From the NCBI GenBank assembly GCA_007133565.1, contig SLMM01000036.1, positions 1 through 58,431 of the forward strand: 58,431 nt of DNA, read 5' to 3'. The DNA is from Bacteroidales bacterium (GTDB lineage Bacteria > Bacteroidota > Bacteroidia > Bacteroidales > PUMT01). Below the pieces are notes generated by a model. That model made no database searches and was not told the DNA's origin. It saw only the letters and a program-made list of their open reading frames with translations. This document shows, piece after piece, positions 44,159 to 52,738 of this stretch. The translations under genes were made by a program, and so were the position numbers. Positions within the stretch are counted from its first letter, which is position 1; every line of letters starts with the position of its first letter.

Positions 44159-45481
44159 TCAGTCCTGTTTAGGCAGGTAGTACAATACCACCCTGTTTTC
44201 TTCGGTAAAGTACCTCTGTGCCGCAGCAAGTATATCCTCACGGGTCACTTCCATATAGCGTTCAATCTCGGTGTTGATCCTGCCGGCGTCGCCCAGTACG
44301 GTATGGTAGCTGGCAAGGCTGTTGGCCCTGGATGCCATGGTGGTGTTTGAGTTTACAAACTGGCTTTCAATCTGGTTCCTGAGCTTATCCATCTCAAATT
44401 CAGTAATCAGTTCGGTCCTGACTTTTTCAAGCTCGGCGTTTATTGCATTCTCAAGCACTTCCGGGTCGGTTCCCATGTTGGGGAAGGCCAGGATCAGTGA
44501 CAATCCGGGATCCTCGAGAGCAAGTGACTGGGCCGAAACCTGCAGTGCAACCCGCTGCTGGTCCACCAGCCTTTGATGCAGCCTCGAGCTTTGTCCCCGC
44601 GACAACAGTGTTGCTACCATATCGACAGCATAGAAATCTTCGGTGCCCCTTGCAGGGATATTGTAGGCCTGTAATACAAGCGGTAGTTGTATGTTGTCAT
44701 AAATCGTATCGCGTATTTCCCTGTTGCGCCGGGGTTCAACCACTTCGGGCCTGAAGATATCATGTTCTCCTTTCGGTATCTCACCAAAATATGCTTCCAC
44801 CAGCCTTTTTGTTTCATCAATGTCAATGTCGCCTGCAATTACAAGAACGGCATTGTTCGGAACGTAGAACATTTCATGAAACGCTTCAAATTCATGATCC
44901 TCGGCATCTCTTATATGATTCTCGTCACCAATCGGGGCCCATCTGTATGGGTGTTCTGAAAACGCTCTTTTAAGGGTTTCCAGCAGAATTGTGCCATATG
45001 GGCGGTTGTCATACATCTGCTTTTTCTCCTCTATCACGACATCCTTCTGTGTTGCAATCCCTACAGAGTCGACCACGGCATGCAACAGCCTCTCCGACTC
45101 AAGCCATAAACCAAGCTCAAGCTGGTTCGACGGGAGCAGGACAAAGTAGTTGGTAACATCATTGCTTGTGTAGGCGTTAAGCGAGCCTCCCGCCCGTTCA
45201 ACGTACTCGGTAAATTCTCCGCGGGGAATATGCTTTGTCCCCTCGAACATCAGGTGCTCAAAGAAGTGTGCGAACCCGGTCCTTTCAGGGTTCTCATTTT
45301 TCGATCCAACGTGGTACATGATGTTGGTTACCACGATTGGTGTGGAGTTGTCCTGGTGCAGGATCACGTGCAGTCCGTTGTCAAGCTTGTACTCGACAAA
45401 ATCGATCTGTACGGCCTGGCCTGTGACCAGCGACAAACATGCGAGCCATATAAGGCTGGCTGTCAATAATTTTCTCATCAT
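44159..45481 (-). CDS. zinc-dependent M16 peptidase, catalytic subunit
   Basis: This protein of about 440 residues has a signal peptide (MMRKLLTASLIWLACLSLVTGQA). The inverted zinc motif HFFEH (72-76 from this start) is intact, the third ligand Glu probably lies in VVIEEKKQ, and NYFVLLP and GGSLNAYT are usual family strands. It carries only one M16 pair of lobes and should work with the inactive partner 103 nt downstream. The frame extends 21 codons upstream, but the ATG at 45481 gives a proper signal peptide. A TACCTTTA (45540-45533) upstream is 7 of 8 to the -7 consensus. Substrates are probably periplasmic peptides. Confidence 0.92.
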   Translation of the reverse strand: MMRKLLTASLIWLACLSLVTGQAVQIDFVEYKLDNGLHVILHQDNSTPIVVTNIMYHVGSKNENPERTGFAHFFEHLMFEGTKHIPRGEFTEYVERAGGSLNAYTSNDVTNYFVLLPSNQLELGLWLESERLLHAVVDSVGIATQKDVVIEEKKQMYDNRPYGTILLETLKRAFSEHPYRWAPIGDENHIRDAEDHEFEAFHEMFYVPNNAVLVIAGDIDIDETKRLVEAYFGEIPKGEHDIFRPEVVEPRRNREIRDTIYDNIQLPLVLQAYNIPARGTEDFYAVDMVATLLSRGQSSRLHQRLVDQQRVALQVSAQSLALEDPGLSLILAFPNMGTDPEVLENAINAELEKVRTELITEFEMDKLRNQIESQFVNSNTTMASRANSLASYHTVLGDAGRINTEIERYMEVTREDILAAAQRYFTEENRVVLYYLPKQD

Positions 45482-45603
45482 TATTTTCAGTTTTTCTTGA
45501 TAAAATTTTATATTGTGGTTGAAATTTAGTACTAAAGGTAACAAAAATGATCTTTCACTTGTTGAAAAAATATTAATTTTTTAAAAGTTTTTTGTCTCGC
45601 CTT

Positions 45604-45677
45604 CCGGATTCTGTGCAGATCCGGACGTCATACCTGTGCGGCGCCAGGTTAAGTTGTCGTGCAGGGCCCCCGACAAC
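45604..45677. repeat. pair of short inverted repeats after the S9 peptidase gene
   Basis: GTTGTCG/CGACAAC (45653-45659 and 45671-45677) and CCGGAT/ATCCGG (45604-45609 and 45619-45624) can form consecutive hairpins directly after the S9 stop in the minus direction. No clean T-run follows, so termination is possible but not shown. Confidence 0.35.
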
Positions 45678-45679
45678 TC

Positions 45680-48274
45680 CTAAAGGTTGCGGTCGGGAAA
45701 CAGGTTTACCCACCATTCGGGCTGGCCCTTTAACCACTTGTCAAACCAGGCCATTTTGGTGTTGCTCCACTCAATTCTTTTATTATAGGTGAGTATATGA
45801 TGGTCCTCACCCTCAATTTTTATAAGTTCTACCGGTCTGCCAAGCAGTTTCAGGGCAACATAAAGCTGGATGCTTTCCCCGGGAGGCACATTGGTATCCT
45901 GGTCGCCGGTTACCAGTAGCAGCGGCGTATTTATCCTGTCGGCCGAGAATAACGGACTCTGGTCAACATAAAGTTCCCTGTTGTTCCAGGGGAAGCTGCC
46001 GGCGCTTGCCTCGGCGCTGTAGCCGTATCCCCAGTAACCTTCTCCCCAGTAGCTCGATATTGAACTTATGCCTGCATGTGATATGGCGGTTGCGAATATA
46101 TCTGTTCGCGTTGTCAGCAGCATGGTCATGAACCCACCGTAGGATGCCCCCATGCAGCCGACCCTCTCTGGGTCAGCAAAAGGATGGGCTTCGAGAAACT
46201 TCCTTGTGCCATCAATTATCTCATCGGCAACCGTCTTACCCCAGTTGTTCACATGCATTGCCGAGAACTCCTGTCCGAATCCGGTTGCACCGGAGGGTTG
46301 AAGTACATATACCACGTAACCCGAGGCGGCATACATATTGAAGGGGTAGCGGCCGCCAAAGCTCCTTGAAACAGGGTTTGTGCCACCGTAATAGTATACT
46401 ATGACCGGATATTTTTTCGAATCATCAAAATCGGGCGGGAGGTATACCCTTCCGGGGATCTCAACGCCTTCGGAGTTGCTGAAGTTCCATTCAAGATTTT
46501 CTCCGAAAGCAACATTCCTGAAATTATGGCTGTCGGGGTTCTCAATCTCCCTGTACCTTCCGTTGCGGAGGTTAAGCAACGACACCCGCGGGGGTGAGGA
46601 CATTCCGGAACCCGAATATATTGCAATGCGCTCATCCCTGGCCATGCTTACCCGGCTGATTACGTCCTTACCTGTTTCAATCTCCGCAAACCGGCGGTTC
46701 CCTGTGTTGTACCTGTAAAGGCGCACAAAATCTTCATGGCCGGCAACAAGGTATATATGATTGTCAGCCCTGTTCCATAAAGCCTGTGAAATTGAGGGGT
46801 CAAACTCCCTTGTAAACGGGTCTGTCGAGCCGCTTTCGATATCGTATATATATGCCTGGGTGTCATAATTGTTGGCAATCATACCTTCGGGGATATTCTC
46901 CCCCAGTCCCCCGAACGCAGACGGCCCTCCTGTAAACAGTATCTTTCTGCCGTCGGGCGAGAAGGTGCCTGAAACACCCCATCTCTTGTCATGCAAAATG
47001 GTGTCAACATCACGGGTGTCCATCTCCATTATGAAAACATCCTGCTTCATATAGGGCCTCTCAAGGTAGTCGGGGCGGCTCTGGCTTAACAGGATATATT
47101 TGCTGCAGGGACTGATATCATGGAGCGAAGTGGTAAGGAACCCATGGGTAAGCCTCTCCCTGACCCCTGTTTCAACATTCGCCCTGTACAGGAAATTCCT
47201 GTTCCGGAACCCGGGTATCCTGTCTCCCGGGCCGATTATCCTTTTAGTGCTTCCTTCTTCTTCAGGGCCCTCTTCTCTTAAAGAATAGACAATATATTTC
47301 CCGTCCGGAGTCCAGCGAAATGAAACCAGATCTTCGATATCTGCCAGTACCTTTTCCATTTCTCCGCTCTCAAGGTCGTATCTCCATATCGTGGCTTTAC
47401 CTTCACGTGTGGTCCGGTATGAAACAACATTCTCCACCGGCGTCCATGAGACCGATGATACGGTGGAATGCCTGAAAGAGTGGATCATCCGGCCGTCGCT
47501 CACCCTTTTTATTTCAGTCCAGTTCTCCGACCTGTCCGATGGAGGAAGCGACCGGCTGAAATTGACGATGTACATTTTACCATCGGGAGAAATATCGGCT
47601 GCACCGGCCTTTACTCCATCGAGGAGGTGGCTCAGTGTCTTTCCCTGTTCGGGATCAAGGCTGGTTTTCAGATCATTTTCGGATGCATATTCAGGCACTT
47701 TTAAGGCAGCGCTGAGTTGCCAGGGGCTTTCATCATCCTGTGTGATGAATGTCCTGACAACAAGGAGGTGCTTACCGCCCTCCAGTTCAATCTCCCTTGT
47801 CCATTTGCCCGGTTCCGATTCAGGTTCCTGGACGGTATTCTTGGCGCCCAGTCGTTTACCGTTCAGGTAAACTTCAAGCATCTGCCTGCTGTGTATTTCC
47901 AGGTCGGTTTTCATCCATCTGCTAACGTTTATGTAGGTTGCAAGCCATGCGACAGAGGCAGTTCCCGTGCCGGGCATTCCGGCATCCACATACCCGGTGT
48001 CGTTTGCATGCCTGACGGCCCATCTTGCCTCGTAATTGCCGTTACGCATGAAAAACTTGTTGTTTTCCGGAAAATGATCGCTTATTTCACGCGGATTGAA
48101 GCTGAAAAGCTCCTCCTTGCCGAAGGTTTCCCCCTTCAGGTTCTCTGTCAAAGCAAAAGCAGGAAGTTCCATGTCAGGCCCCTGCACCGCAAGCCATGAG
48201 GGTACGGTAATGCTGCCGGACCACAGGGAGGCAGTTATGAAGAAGGCCATTGCCGAAAGAATAATTTTTTGCAT
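45680..48274 (-). CDS. secreted S9 (prolyl oligopeptidase/DPP-IV-like) peptidase
   Basis: This 864-residue exported serine peptidase begins with a signal peptide (MQKIILSAMAFFITASLWSG). Residues about 25-200 form an extra beta-sandwich-like domain (MLEVYLNGKRLGAKN and nearby) that is not part of the usual S9 architecture. A beta-propeller of WD-like repeats follows (about 205-610; SPDGKMYIV, TPDGKYIVYS, SPDGRKILFTG). The C-terminal hydrolase domain has the nucleophile GASYGG (Ser711), Asp793 in GDQDTNVP and His825/826 in GEDHHI. It is divergent from dtd and upstream of the M16 pair, making a small periplasmic peptidase group. No type IX sorting tail is seen. Confidence 0.9.
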   Translation of the reverse strand: MQKIILSAMAFFITASLWSGSITVPSWLAVQGPDMELPAFALTENLKGETFGKEELFSFNPREISDHFPENNKFFMRNGNYEARWAVRHANDTGYVDAGMPGTGTASVAWLATYINVSRWMKTDLEIHSRQMLEVYLNGKRLGAKNTVQEPESEPGKWTREIELEGGKHLLVVRTFITQDDESPWQLSAALKVPEYASENDLKTSLDPEQGKTLSHLLDGVKAGAADISPDGKMYIVNFSRSLPPSDRSENWTEIKRVSDGRMIHSFRHSTVSSVSWTPVENVVSYRTTREGKATIWRYDLESGEMEKVLADIEDLVSFRWTPDGKYIVYSLREEGPEEEGSTKRIIGPGDRIPGFRNRNFLYRANVETGVRERLTHGFLTTSLHDISPCSKYILLSQSRPDYLERPYMKQDVFIMEMDTRDVDTILHDKRWGVSGTFSPDGRKILFTGGPSAFGGLGENIPEGMIANNYDTQAYIYDIESGSTDPFTREFDPSISQALWNRADNHIYLVAGHEDFVRLYRYNTGNRRFAEIETGKDVISRVSMARDERIAIYSGSGMSSPPRVSLLNLRNGRYREIENPDSHNFRNVAFGENLEWNFSNSEGVEIPGRVYLPPDFDDSKKYPVIVYYYGGTNPVSRSFGGRYPFNMYAASGYVVYVLQPSGATGFGQEFSAMHVNNWGKTVADEIIDGTRKFLEAHPFADPERVGCMGASYGGFMTMLLTTRTDIFATAISHAGISSISSYWGEGYWGYGYSAEASAGSFPWNNRELYVDQSPLFSADRINTPLLLVTGDQDTNVPPGESIQLYVALKLLGRPVELIKIEGEDHHILTYNKRIEWSNTKMAWFDKWLKGQPEWWVNLFPDRNL

Positions 48275-48475
48275 GATAATTTTAATATTTTATTCGTTAA
48301 TAATTTTTATTAATGCCACGGGTTCCGGGATGGCAATATCAAATGCTGGCTGGCAGCAGGAATACGAAGTTAATATTTTTTGCTAATTTGGCTGCCTGTC
48401 CGGCGTGGAACAAAAAATGCAACCAGATGTTCGACAATTAATTCACTGTTCTGAACAAATCCTGACAATATTATA
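48275..48475. promoter_or_regulatory. divergent spacer between the S9 peptidase gene and dtd
   Basis: This 201-nt spacer has no gene that I can see. On the minus strand TAACTTCG is 7 of 8 to the -7 consensus for the S9 gene. No clear plus-strand promoter for dtd is found. Confidence 0.25.
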
Positions 48476-48928
48476 ATGAGAGCGGTAATCCAGCGGGTAA
48501 AGAAGGCTTCGGTTAAGATAGACTCAAGCATAACATCCTCAATTGGTGAGGGATTACTAATTTTACTTGGAGTGGAGCATGAAGATAAGGAGGCAGATGC
48601 TCTCTGGCTGGCAAAAAAAATCGGGTCACTTCGGATATTTGATGATGACAAGGGTGTTATGAACCTTGACATCAGGCAGTCAGAAGGAGAACTGATGGTT
48701 ATAAGCCAGTTTACCCTTCATGCAAAGACAAAGAAAGGTAACAGGCCTTCATACATTCGTGCCGCGCCGCCTGAAACAGCGGTCCCACTTTATCAGGCGT
48801 TCATAAGCCAGCTTGAATCAGAAACCGGCATTAAAGTCAGAACCGGAGAATTTGGCGCCAGAATGGATGTTAAGCTGGTCAATAGCGGCCCGGTAACCAT
48901 CATAATCGACACAAAAAACAGGGAGTAA
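48476..48928 (+). CDS. dtd: D-aminoacyl-tRNA deacylase
   Basis: This enzyme hydrolyses D-amino acids wrongly attached to tRNAs. The 150-residue length is exact for the family. Signature motifs are MRAVIQRVKKASV at the N-terminus, LGVEHEDKEADALWLAKKI, the catalytic SQFTLHAKTKKGNRPS and the C-terminal GAFGA-like GEFGARMDVKLVNSGPVTIIID, which contains the second cross-subunit Gly/Pro-type motif. It is followed by an MFS gene 45 nt later with its own -7 element. Confidence 0.97.
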   Translation: MRAVIQRVKKASVKIDSSITSSIGEGLLILLGVEHEDKEADALWLAKKIGSLRIFDDDKGVMNLDIRQSEGELMVISQFTLHAKTKKGNRPSYIRAAPPETAVPLYQAFISQLESETGIKVRTGEFGARMDVKLVNSGPVTIIIDTKNRE

Positions 48929-48951
48929 TTCAGTTTGTGCAGCTTGATTGC

Positions 48952-48959
48952 TACCTTTG
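48952..48959 (+). promoter_or_regulatory. -7 element (TACCTTTG) before the MFS transporter
   Basis: This is a perfect TAnnTTTG 14 nt before the ATG at 48974. The nearest TTTG lies only 14 nt upstream, so the -33 partner is not well placed. Confidence 0.4.
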
Positions 48960-48973
48960 CATTTTAAAGTTCA

Positions 48974-50371
48974 ATGGCTGAAATATCCGACACTAGCGGA
49001 TCATTAAAGAGGAAAATACTCCTTGCAGCGGTTGTGTCTGCTTTCCTGAATTCGTTCATGGCTTCGGCTATTAACCTGGCTCTTCCCTCAATCGGCGAGG
49101 AGTTTAGTGCAGATGCCATCTTACTTGGCTGGATAGCAACGGCATACCTTTTGTCAAGTGCAGTATTTCTTGTACCATTTGGCCGGATAGCTGATATCTA
49201 TGGCAGGAGAAAGGTATTTCTCTGGGGCATGGCAATTTTTTCGCTGGCCTCTGCAGGCTCTTCGTTTGCCCCCGGCATCTATACCCTCATCATTATCCGG
49301 GTATTGCAGGGAGTTGGGAGCGCCATGATATTCGCCACCGGAATTGCGATTGTAACCTCTGTCTTCCCCGCGGAGGAGAGGGGAAAGGCATTCGGGCTGA
49401 CAATAGCCGCCGTCTATATCGGCCTCTCTTTCGGGCCTTTTGCAGGTGGCATGCTGACAGATTACCTTGGCTGGAGGAGCGTCTTTCTTTTTACGGCAGT
49501 CGCCGGTATGGCCGGGGTTTTGTTCATTGGTTTCAGGATCAGGGCAGAATGGGCAGAAGCAGCGGGAGAACCGTTCGACCTGCAGGGATCAGTCATATAT
49601 GGCATATCCCTTTTCCTCCTTATTTATGGGTTCAGTAGCCTTCCTTCTGCCCGGGGTTTTGCCTGTCTTGGAACAGGTAGTGCGGGAATTGTTATGTTTT
49701 TGGCCGTGCAACTCAAAACCCGGTATCCGGTTATGCAGCTGAAACTTTTTGTGAACAATCCGGTTTTTGCCTGGTCAAACGCCGCTGCTCTTATTAATTA
49801 CAGCGCCACATTTGCTGTTGCGTTTTTACTAAGCCTGTATTTGCAATACATAAAAGGACTTACAGCAAGTGATGCCGGGTTGGTCCTGGTGTCGCAACCG
49901 GTGGTTATGGCTGTTGTTTCTCCGCTTGCCGGGCGTTTATCAGACCGTATCGAGCCCAGGATACTTGCAACTGCAGGAATGGCTGTTACGACTGCCGGGC
50001 TCTTCTTTCTCAGCTTTGCGGCTGTCATGAGCATTACCACGATAATAATCACCCTTGTTCTTCTCGGAACAGGTTTCGGGCTTTTCTCCTCTCCGAACAG
50101 CAATGCTATTATGAGTGCGGTAACCCCGAAATACTACGGGATAGCATCCGGTACGATGGGTACGATGAGACTTTTAGGACAGATGTTCTCTATGGGTGTT
50201 GTTATGCTTATCTTAGCTCTCTATATCGGCCGTGAACCGGTTACCGAACAGAACTCCGATGTTTTCCTTGAAAGTTTAAGGGTTGCATTCTGGCTATTCT
50301 CGGCTCTTTGCTTTTTGGGTATATTTGCCTCTTATGCAAGAGGTGATATGCGTACATATAAATCAAAATAA
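48974..50371 (+). CDS. MFS drug-efflux-type transporter (DHA2-like)
   Basis: This 465-residue protein has about 14 membrane helices and the major-facilitator loop signature PFGRIADIYGRRKVF between helices 2 and 3. RVLQGVGSAMIFATGIAI and GPFAGGMLTDYLGWRSVF, the motif C region of drug:H+ antiporters, are typical of EmrB/QacA-like exporters. It probably exports hydrophobic compounds with protons. deoC follows 11 nt later and may be co-transcribed. No regulator gene is adjacent. Confidence 0.88.
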   Translation: MAEISDTSGSLKRKILLAAVVSAFLNSFMASAINLALPSIGEEFSADAILLGWIATAYLLSSAVFLVPFGRIADIYGRRKVFLWGMAIFSLASAGSSFAPGIYTLIIIRVLQGVGSAMIFATGIAIVTSVFPAEERGKAFGLTIAAVYIGLSFGPFAGGMLTDYLGWRSVFLFTAVAGMAGVLFIGFRIRAEWAEAAGEPFDLQGSVIYGISLFLLIYGFSSLPSARGFACLGTGSAGIVMFLAVQLKTRYPVMQLKLFVNNPVFAWSNAAALINYSATFAVAFLLSLYLQYIKGLTASDAGLVLVSQPVVMAVVSPLAGRLSDRIEPRILATAGMAVTTAGLFFLSFAAVMSITTIIITLVLLGTGFGLFSSPNSNAIMSAVTPKYYGIASGTMGTMRLLGQMFSMGVVMLILALYIGREPVTEQNSDVFLESLRVAFWLFSALCFLGIFASYARGDMRTYKSK

Positions 50372-50382
50372 CAGCACAATAT

Positions 50383-51270
50383 ATGCAAAATATATTTGAA
50401 CAATACAGGATCGAACCCGTTCCAGGTCAAATCGACAAAGAAATAGAAGACATTCAAAAAGCCTATGAACAGAATGTTAGTATAAAATACCTGAAGAAAA
50501 TATTCAGCATGATCGATTTGACCAGTCTGAATACACAGGACAACGAAACAGATATTGTCAGGCTGTGTACGAAGGTTAATGAGTTCAGTGATCAGTTTGA
50601 AGAGATGCCTCAGGTAGCAGCTATCTGTGTCTGGCCTTCTCTGGTTGCAGTTGCCCGGCAAAATCTTGTTGCCGGGGACATCAGGATAGCTTCCGTTGCC
50701 GGAGGATTCCCCTCATCCCAGACCTTCGTCGGGATCAAGAAGAGGGAGGCTGCTATGGCAGTTGAAGCAGGAGCCGATGAAATTGATATCGTTATGCCGG
50801 TCGGCAGGTTTTTTGAAGGCGACTATATTGGTGTTGCCGGCGAAATTAAGGAGATGAAACTTGCTGTACGCCCTGCTCACCTTAAAGTAATACTTGAAAC
50901 AGGACTTATTGAAAACGAAACTGATATAAGAAATGCCAGTCTTCTTGCAATGCATGCCGGAGCTGATTTTATAAAAACTTCAACAGGTAAACTTACTCCG
51001 GCAGCCACTTTTTCGGCCGTTTATGTTATGGCATTGGCGGTGCGTGATTTCTATCGCCGGACAGGCAGAAAGGTCGGAATTAAGCCGGCAGGCGGAATAG
51101 TAAGTCCCCGTGACGCTGTTACATACGCCCTGATTGTCGAAAAGGTACTTGGCCAGGAATGGGTTACGCCCGTGCTATTCAGGATTGGAGCTAGCAGGCT
51201 TGCAAATAACATATTATCTGTTTTGAGTAAACCGGAATCTGGAAAAAGCGATGAGATAAACTGGTTTTGA
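50383..51270 (+). CDS. deoC: deoxyribose-phosphate aldolase
   Basis: This enzyme splits 2-deoxyribose 5-phosphate to glyceraldehyde 3-phosphate and acetaldehyde in deoxynucleoside breakdown. The catalytic Schiff-base Lys198 is in DFIKTSTGK, the assisting Lys234 is in GIKPAGGI, and Asp135 is in EIDIVM. At 295 residues it is longer than E. coli DeoC (259) because of a roughly 35-residue N-terminal helix. It sits 11 nt behind the MFS gene; no other deo genes are nearby. Confidence 0.95.
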   Translation: MQNIFEQYRIEPVPGQIDKEIEDIQKAYEQNVSIKYLKKIFSMIDLTSLNTQDNETDIVRLCTKVNEFSDQFEEMPQVAAICVWPSLVAVARQNLVAGDIRIASVAGGFPSSQTFVGIKKREAAMAVEAGADEIDIVMPVGRFFEGDYIGVAGEIKEMKLAVRPAHLKVILETGLIENETDIRNASLLAMHAGADFIKTSTGKLTPAATFSAVYVMALAVRDFYRRTGRKVGIKPAGGIVSPRDAVTYALIVEKVLGQEWVTPVLFRIGASRLANNILSVLSKPESGKSDEINWF

Positions 51271-51361
51271 ATTTAGGTTGATTCAAGTACCTGGTTAATA
51301 TTTAAACATTTACATTCTTTGCATATCCTAAACAGGTTATCATGCAATAAATTAGAAGGTC

Positions 51362-51392
51362 ATTGTTATTTGGTTCCTTTTTAATAATTTTG
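51362..51392 (+). promoter_or_regulatory. Bacteroidota-type promoter for DUF4271-hemD-rnpA-yidD
   Basis: ATTG at 51362-51365, a 19-nt spacer and a perfect TAATTTTG at 51385-51392. The start near 51399 leaves a leader of about 22 nt before the ATG at 51421. Confidence 0.6.
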
Positions 51393-51420
51393 CGGCTGAA
51401 TACCCTGATGTTATTTCGCG

Positions 51421-52701
51421 ATGGATACCGAAGGTATAGAAGATCAGCCGCTGATTTCTGCTGTTTTGCGATACAACAATTTGCCTGGGCTGCAGCGGGA
51501 TACGCTTTCCGTTCCGGTTTCGCAAATTGACACCCTTCAGGTCCCGCAGGCTGACACCCTCCATGTTTCGCAGGCTGACACCCTCCAGGTTTCGCAGGCT
51601 GACACCCTTCAGGTCCCGCAGGCTGACACCCTTCAGGTTTCGCAAATTGACACTCTCCAGGTCCCGCAGGCTGACACCCTTCAGATAGCCCAGCCCGGAA
51701 CAACGGTTACGCAGCATGCCGATTCAGTTGTATCTTACCAGGTTGCTGTGTCACCTGATACAGTTGCTGAGGAACTGGTATCTCTGCCCGGCCCTGCTGA
51801 TGCAGCTGCTGCACCTGTGGAAACAGAAACCCCGACGACAAGGTTCGATATGGCGAGGTACATCGAAAATATGCAGGTTGATCAGCTGGAGCAGAGGGGG
51901 CTGTTTGGCAATCACATACCGGCAAAGGAAGAAGGCCTGAAAAAGCCTGTATTTGCTGAAGGTGTAGAGAGTGATGCGCTCCAGGGTGCCGGGCAGTCAT
52001 ACATACTTTACCTTGAAGGGGGGGCAAAGGACCAGGGAAACAACATGCATCTCCACGGCACCTCCTGGATACCCGCAATCGTGATTCTCTCTTTTCTTCT
52101 GCTTACATGGATTAAGCTGATATACGTACAATTTATCACCCCGGTACTTGTTTCAGCATTCAGCCTCAAGGAAGCTGACAGGTTTTATAATGCCAAAAGT
52201 ACAGCCACCCAGAATGCATTCCTTGTTCTGCAGGCTATCTTTGCGATCAACGGCGGCATATTTCTGCTCTTTGTTGCCGATCACTTTGGCTTTGTATTGC
52301 CGGCCGCACATCCTACCCTGCTGTTTCTGGCAGCGGCTCTGTTGATCCTGCTTGTATTTGGAACCAGGTCGGCAGTAATCAGGGTTGTCGCATTTTTATT
52401 TGACAAGTCTGCTCTGTTTGACCGGTATCTACACAGTGTTTCACTTTACAACAGAATTTACGGAATACTTCTTTTGCCGGTAATTTTGGGCCTGCTTTAT
52501 GCTGGCGAAGTTGTATATGAGCCACTTTTGTATACCGGGGTTATAATGGCAGGGGTGTTCTATATGCTTCAACTTGTGCGGGGACTGGAAATTGCGTCGA
52601 AAAAAAAGTTTTCTGTTTTCTATATGTTTTTGTATTTTTGTGCACTCGAATTTATACCTGTTATTGTTCTTTTCAAGCTGATAAACGTATTGCTGATTTA
52701 A
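51421..52701 (+). CDS. DUF4271 membrane protein with an N-terminal octapeptide repeat
   Basis: This 426-residue protein has a C-terminal DUF4271 membrane domain (about 210-426, seven or so helices). Members are typically encoded just before hemD in Bacteroidota and have no known function. The N-terminal 200 residues are hydrophilic and contain seven consecutive eight-residue units of the type QADTLQVP/QADTLQVS (35-90), plus a degenerate unit at 25-32. No signal peptide precedes the repeats, so their side of the membrane is unclear. A segment around 135-195 (FDMARYIENMQVDQLEQRGLFG) is more complex. hemD starts 37 nt downstream. Confidence 0.82.
   Translation: MDTEGIEDQPLISAVLRYNNLPGLQRDTLSVPVSQIDTLQVPQADTLHVSQADTLQVSQADTLQVPQADTLQVSQIDTLQVPQADTLQIAQPGTTVTQHADSVVSYQVAVSPDTVAEELVSLPGPADAAAAPVETETPTTRFDMARYIENMQVDQLEQRGLFGNHIPAKEEGLKKPVFAEGVESDALQGAGQSYILYLEGGAKDQGNNMHLHGTSWIPAIVILSFLLLTWIKLIYVQFITPVLVSAFSLKEADRFYNAKSTATQNAFLVLQAIFAINGGIFLLFVADHFGFVLPAAHPTLLFLAAALLILLVFGTRSAVIRVVAFLFDKSALFDRYLHSVSLYNRIYGILLLPVILGLLYAGEVVYEPLLYTGVIMAGVFYMLQLVRGLEIASKKKFSVFYMFLYFCALEFIPVIVLFKLINVLLI
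51523..51690 (+). repeat. 24-bp in-frame tandem repeat, seven copies, in the DUF4271 gene
   Basis: Exactly 168 bp make seven contiguous 24-bp units with the core TTGACAC or CTGACAC followed by C[T/C]CT[T/C]CAGGT. Units differ at few positions. The length is a multiple of three, so copy changes would alter only repeat number in the protein. There are no spacers, so this is not CRISPR. Confidence 0.93.
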
Positions 52702-52738
52702 CCGAAAGGGTTTAACTGTATTCATCTCATAAAACCAT

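Noticed and set aside
51523..51690. CRISPR array
   Set aside because: Units are contiguous with no unique spacers and translate in frame. The same holds for the repeats at 28614-28732 and 39351-39407.
51302..51717. Minus-strand frames over the DUF4271 repeat that read as pentapeptide-like or Cys/Pro-rich repeats
   Set aside because: They are the antisense images of the 24-bp repeat. The plus strand has the domain, promoter and operon context, and the antisense frames have none.
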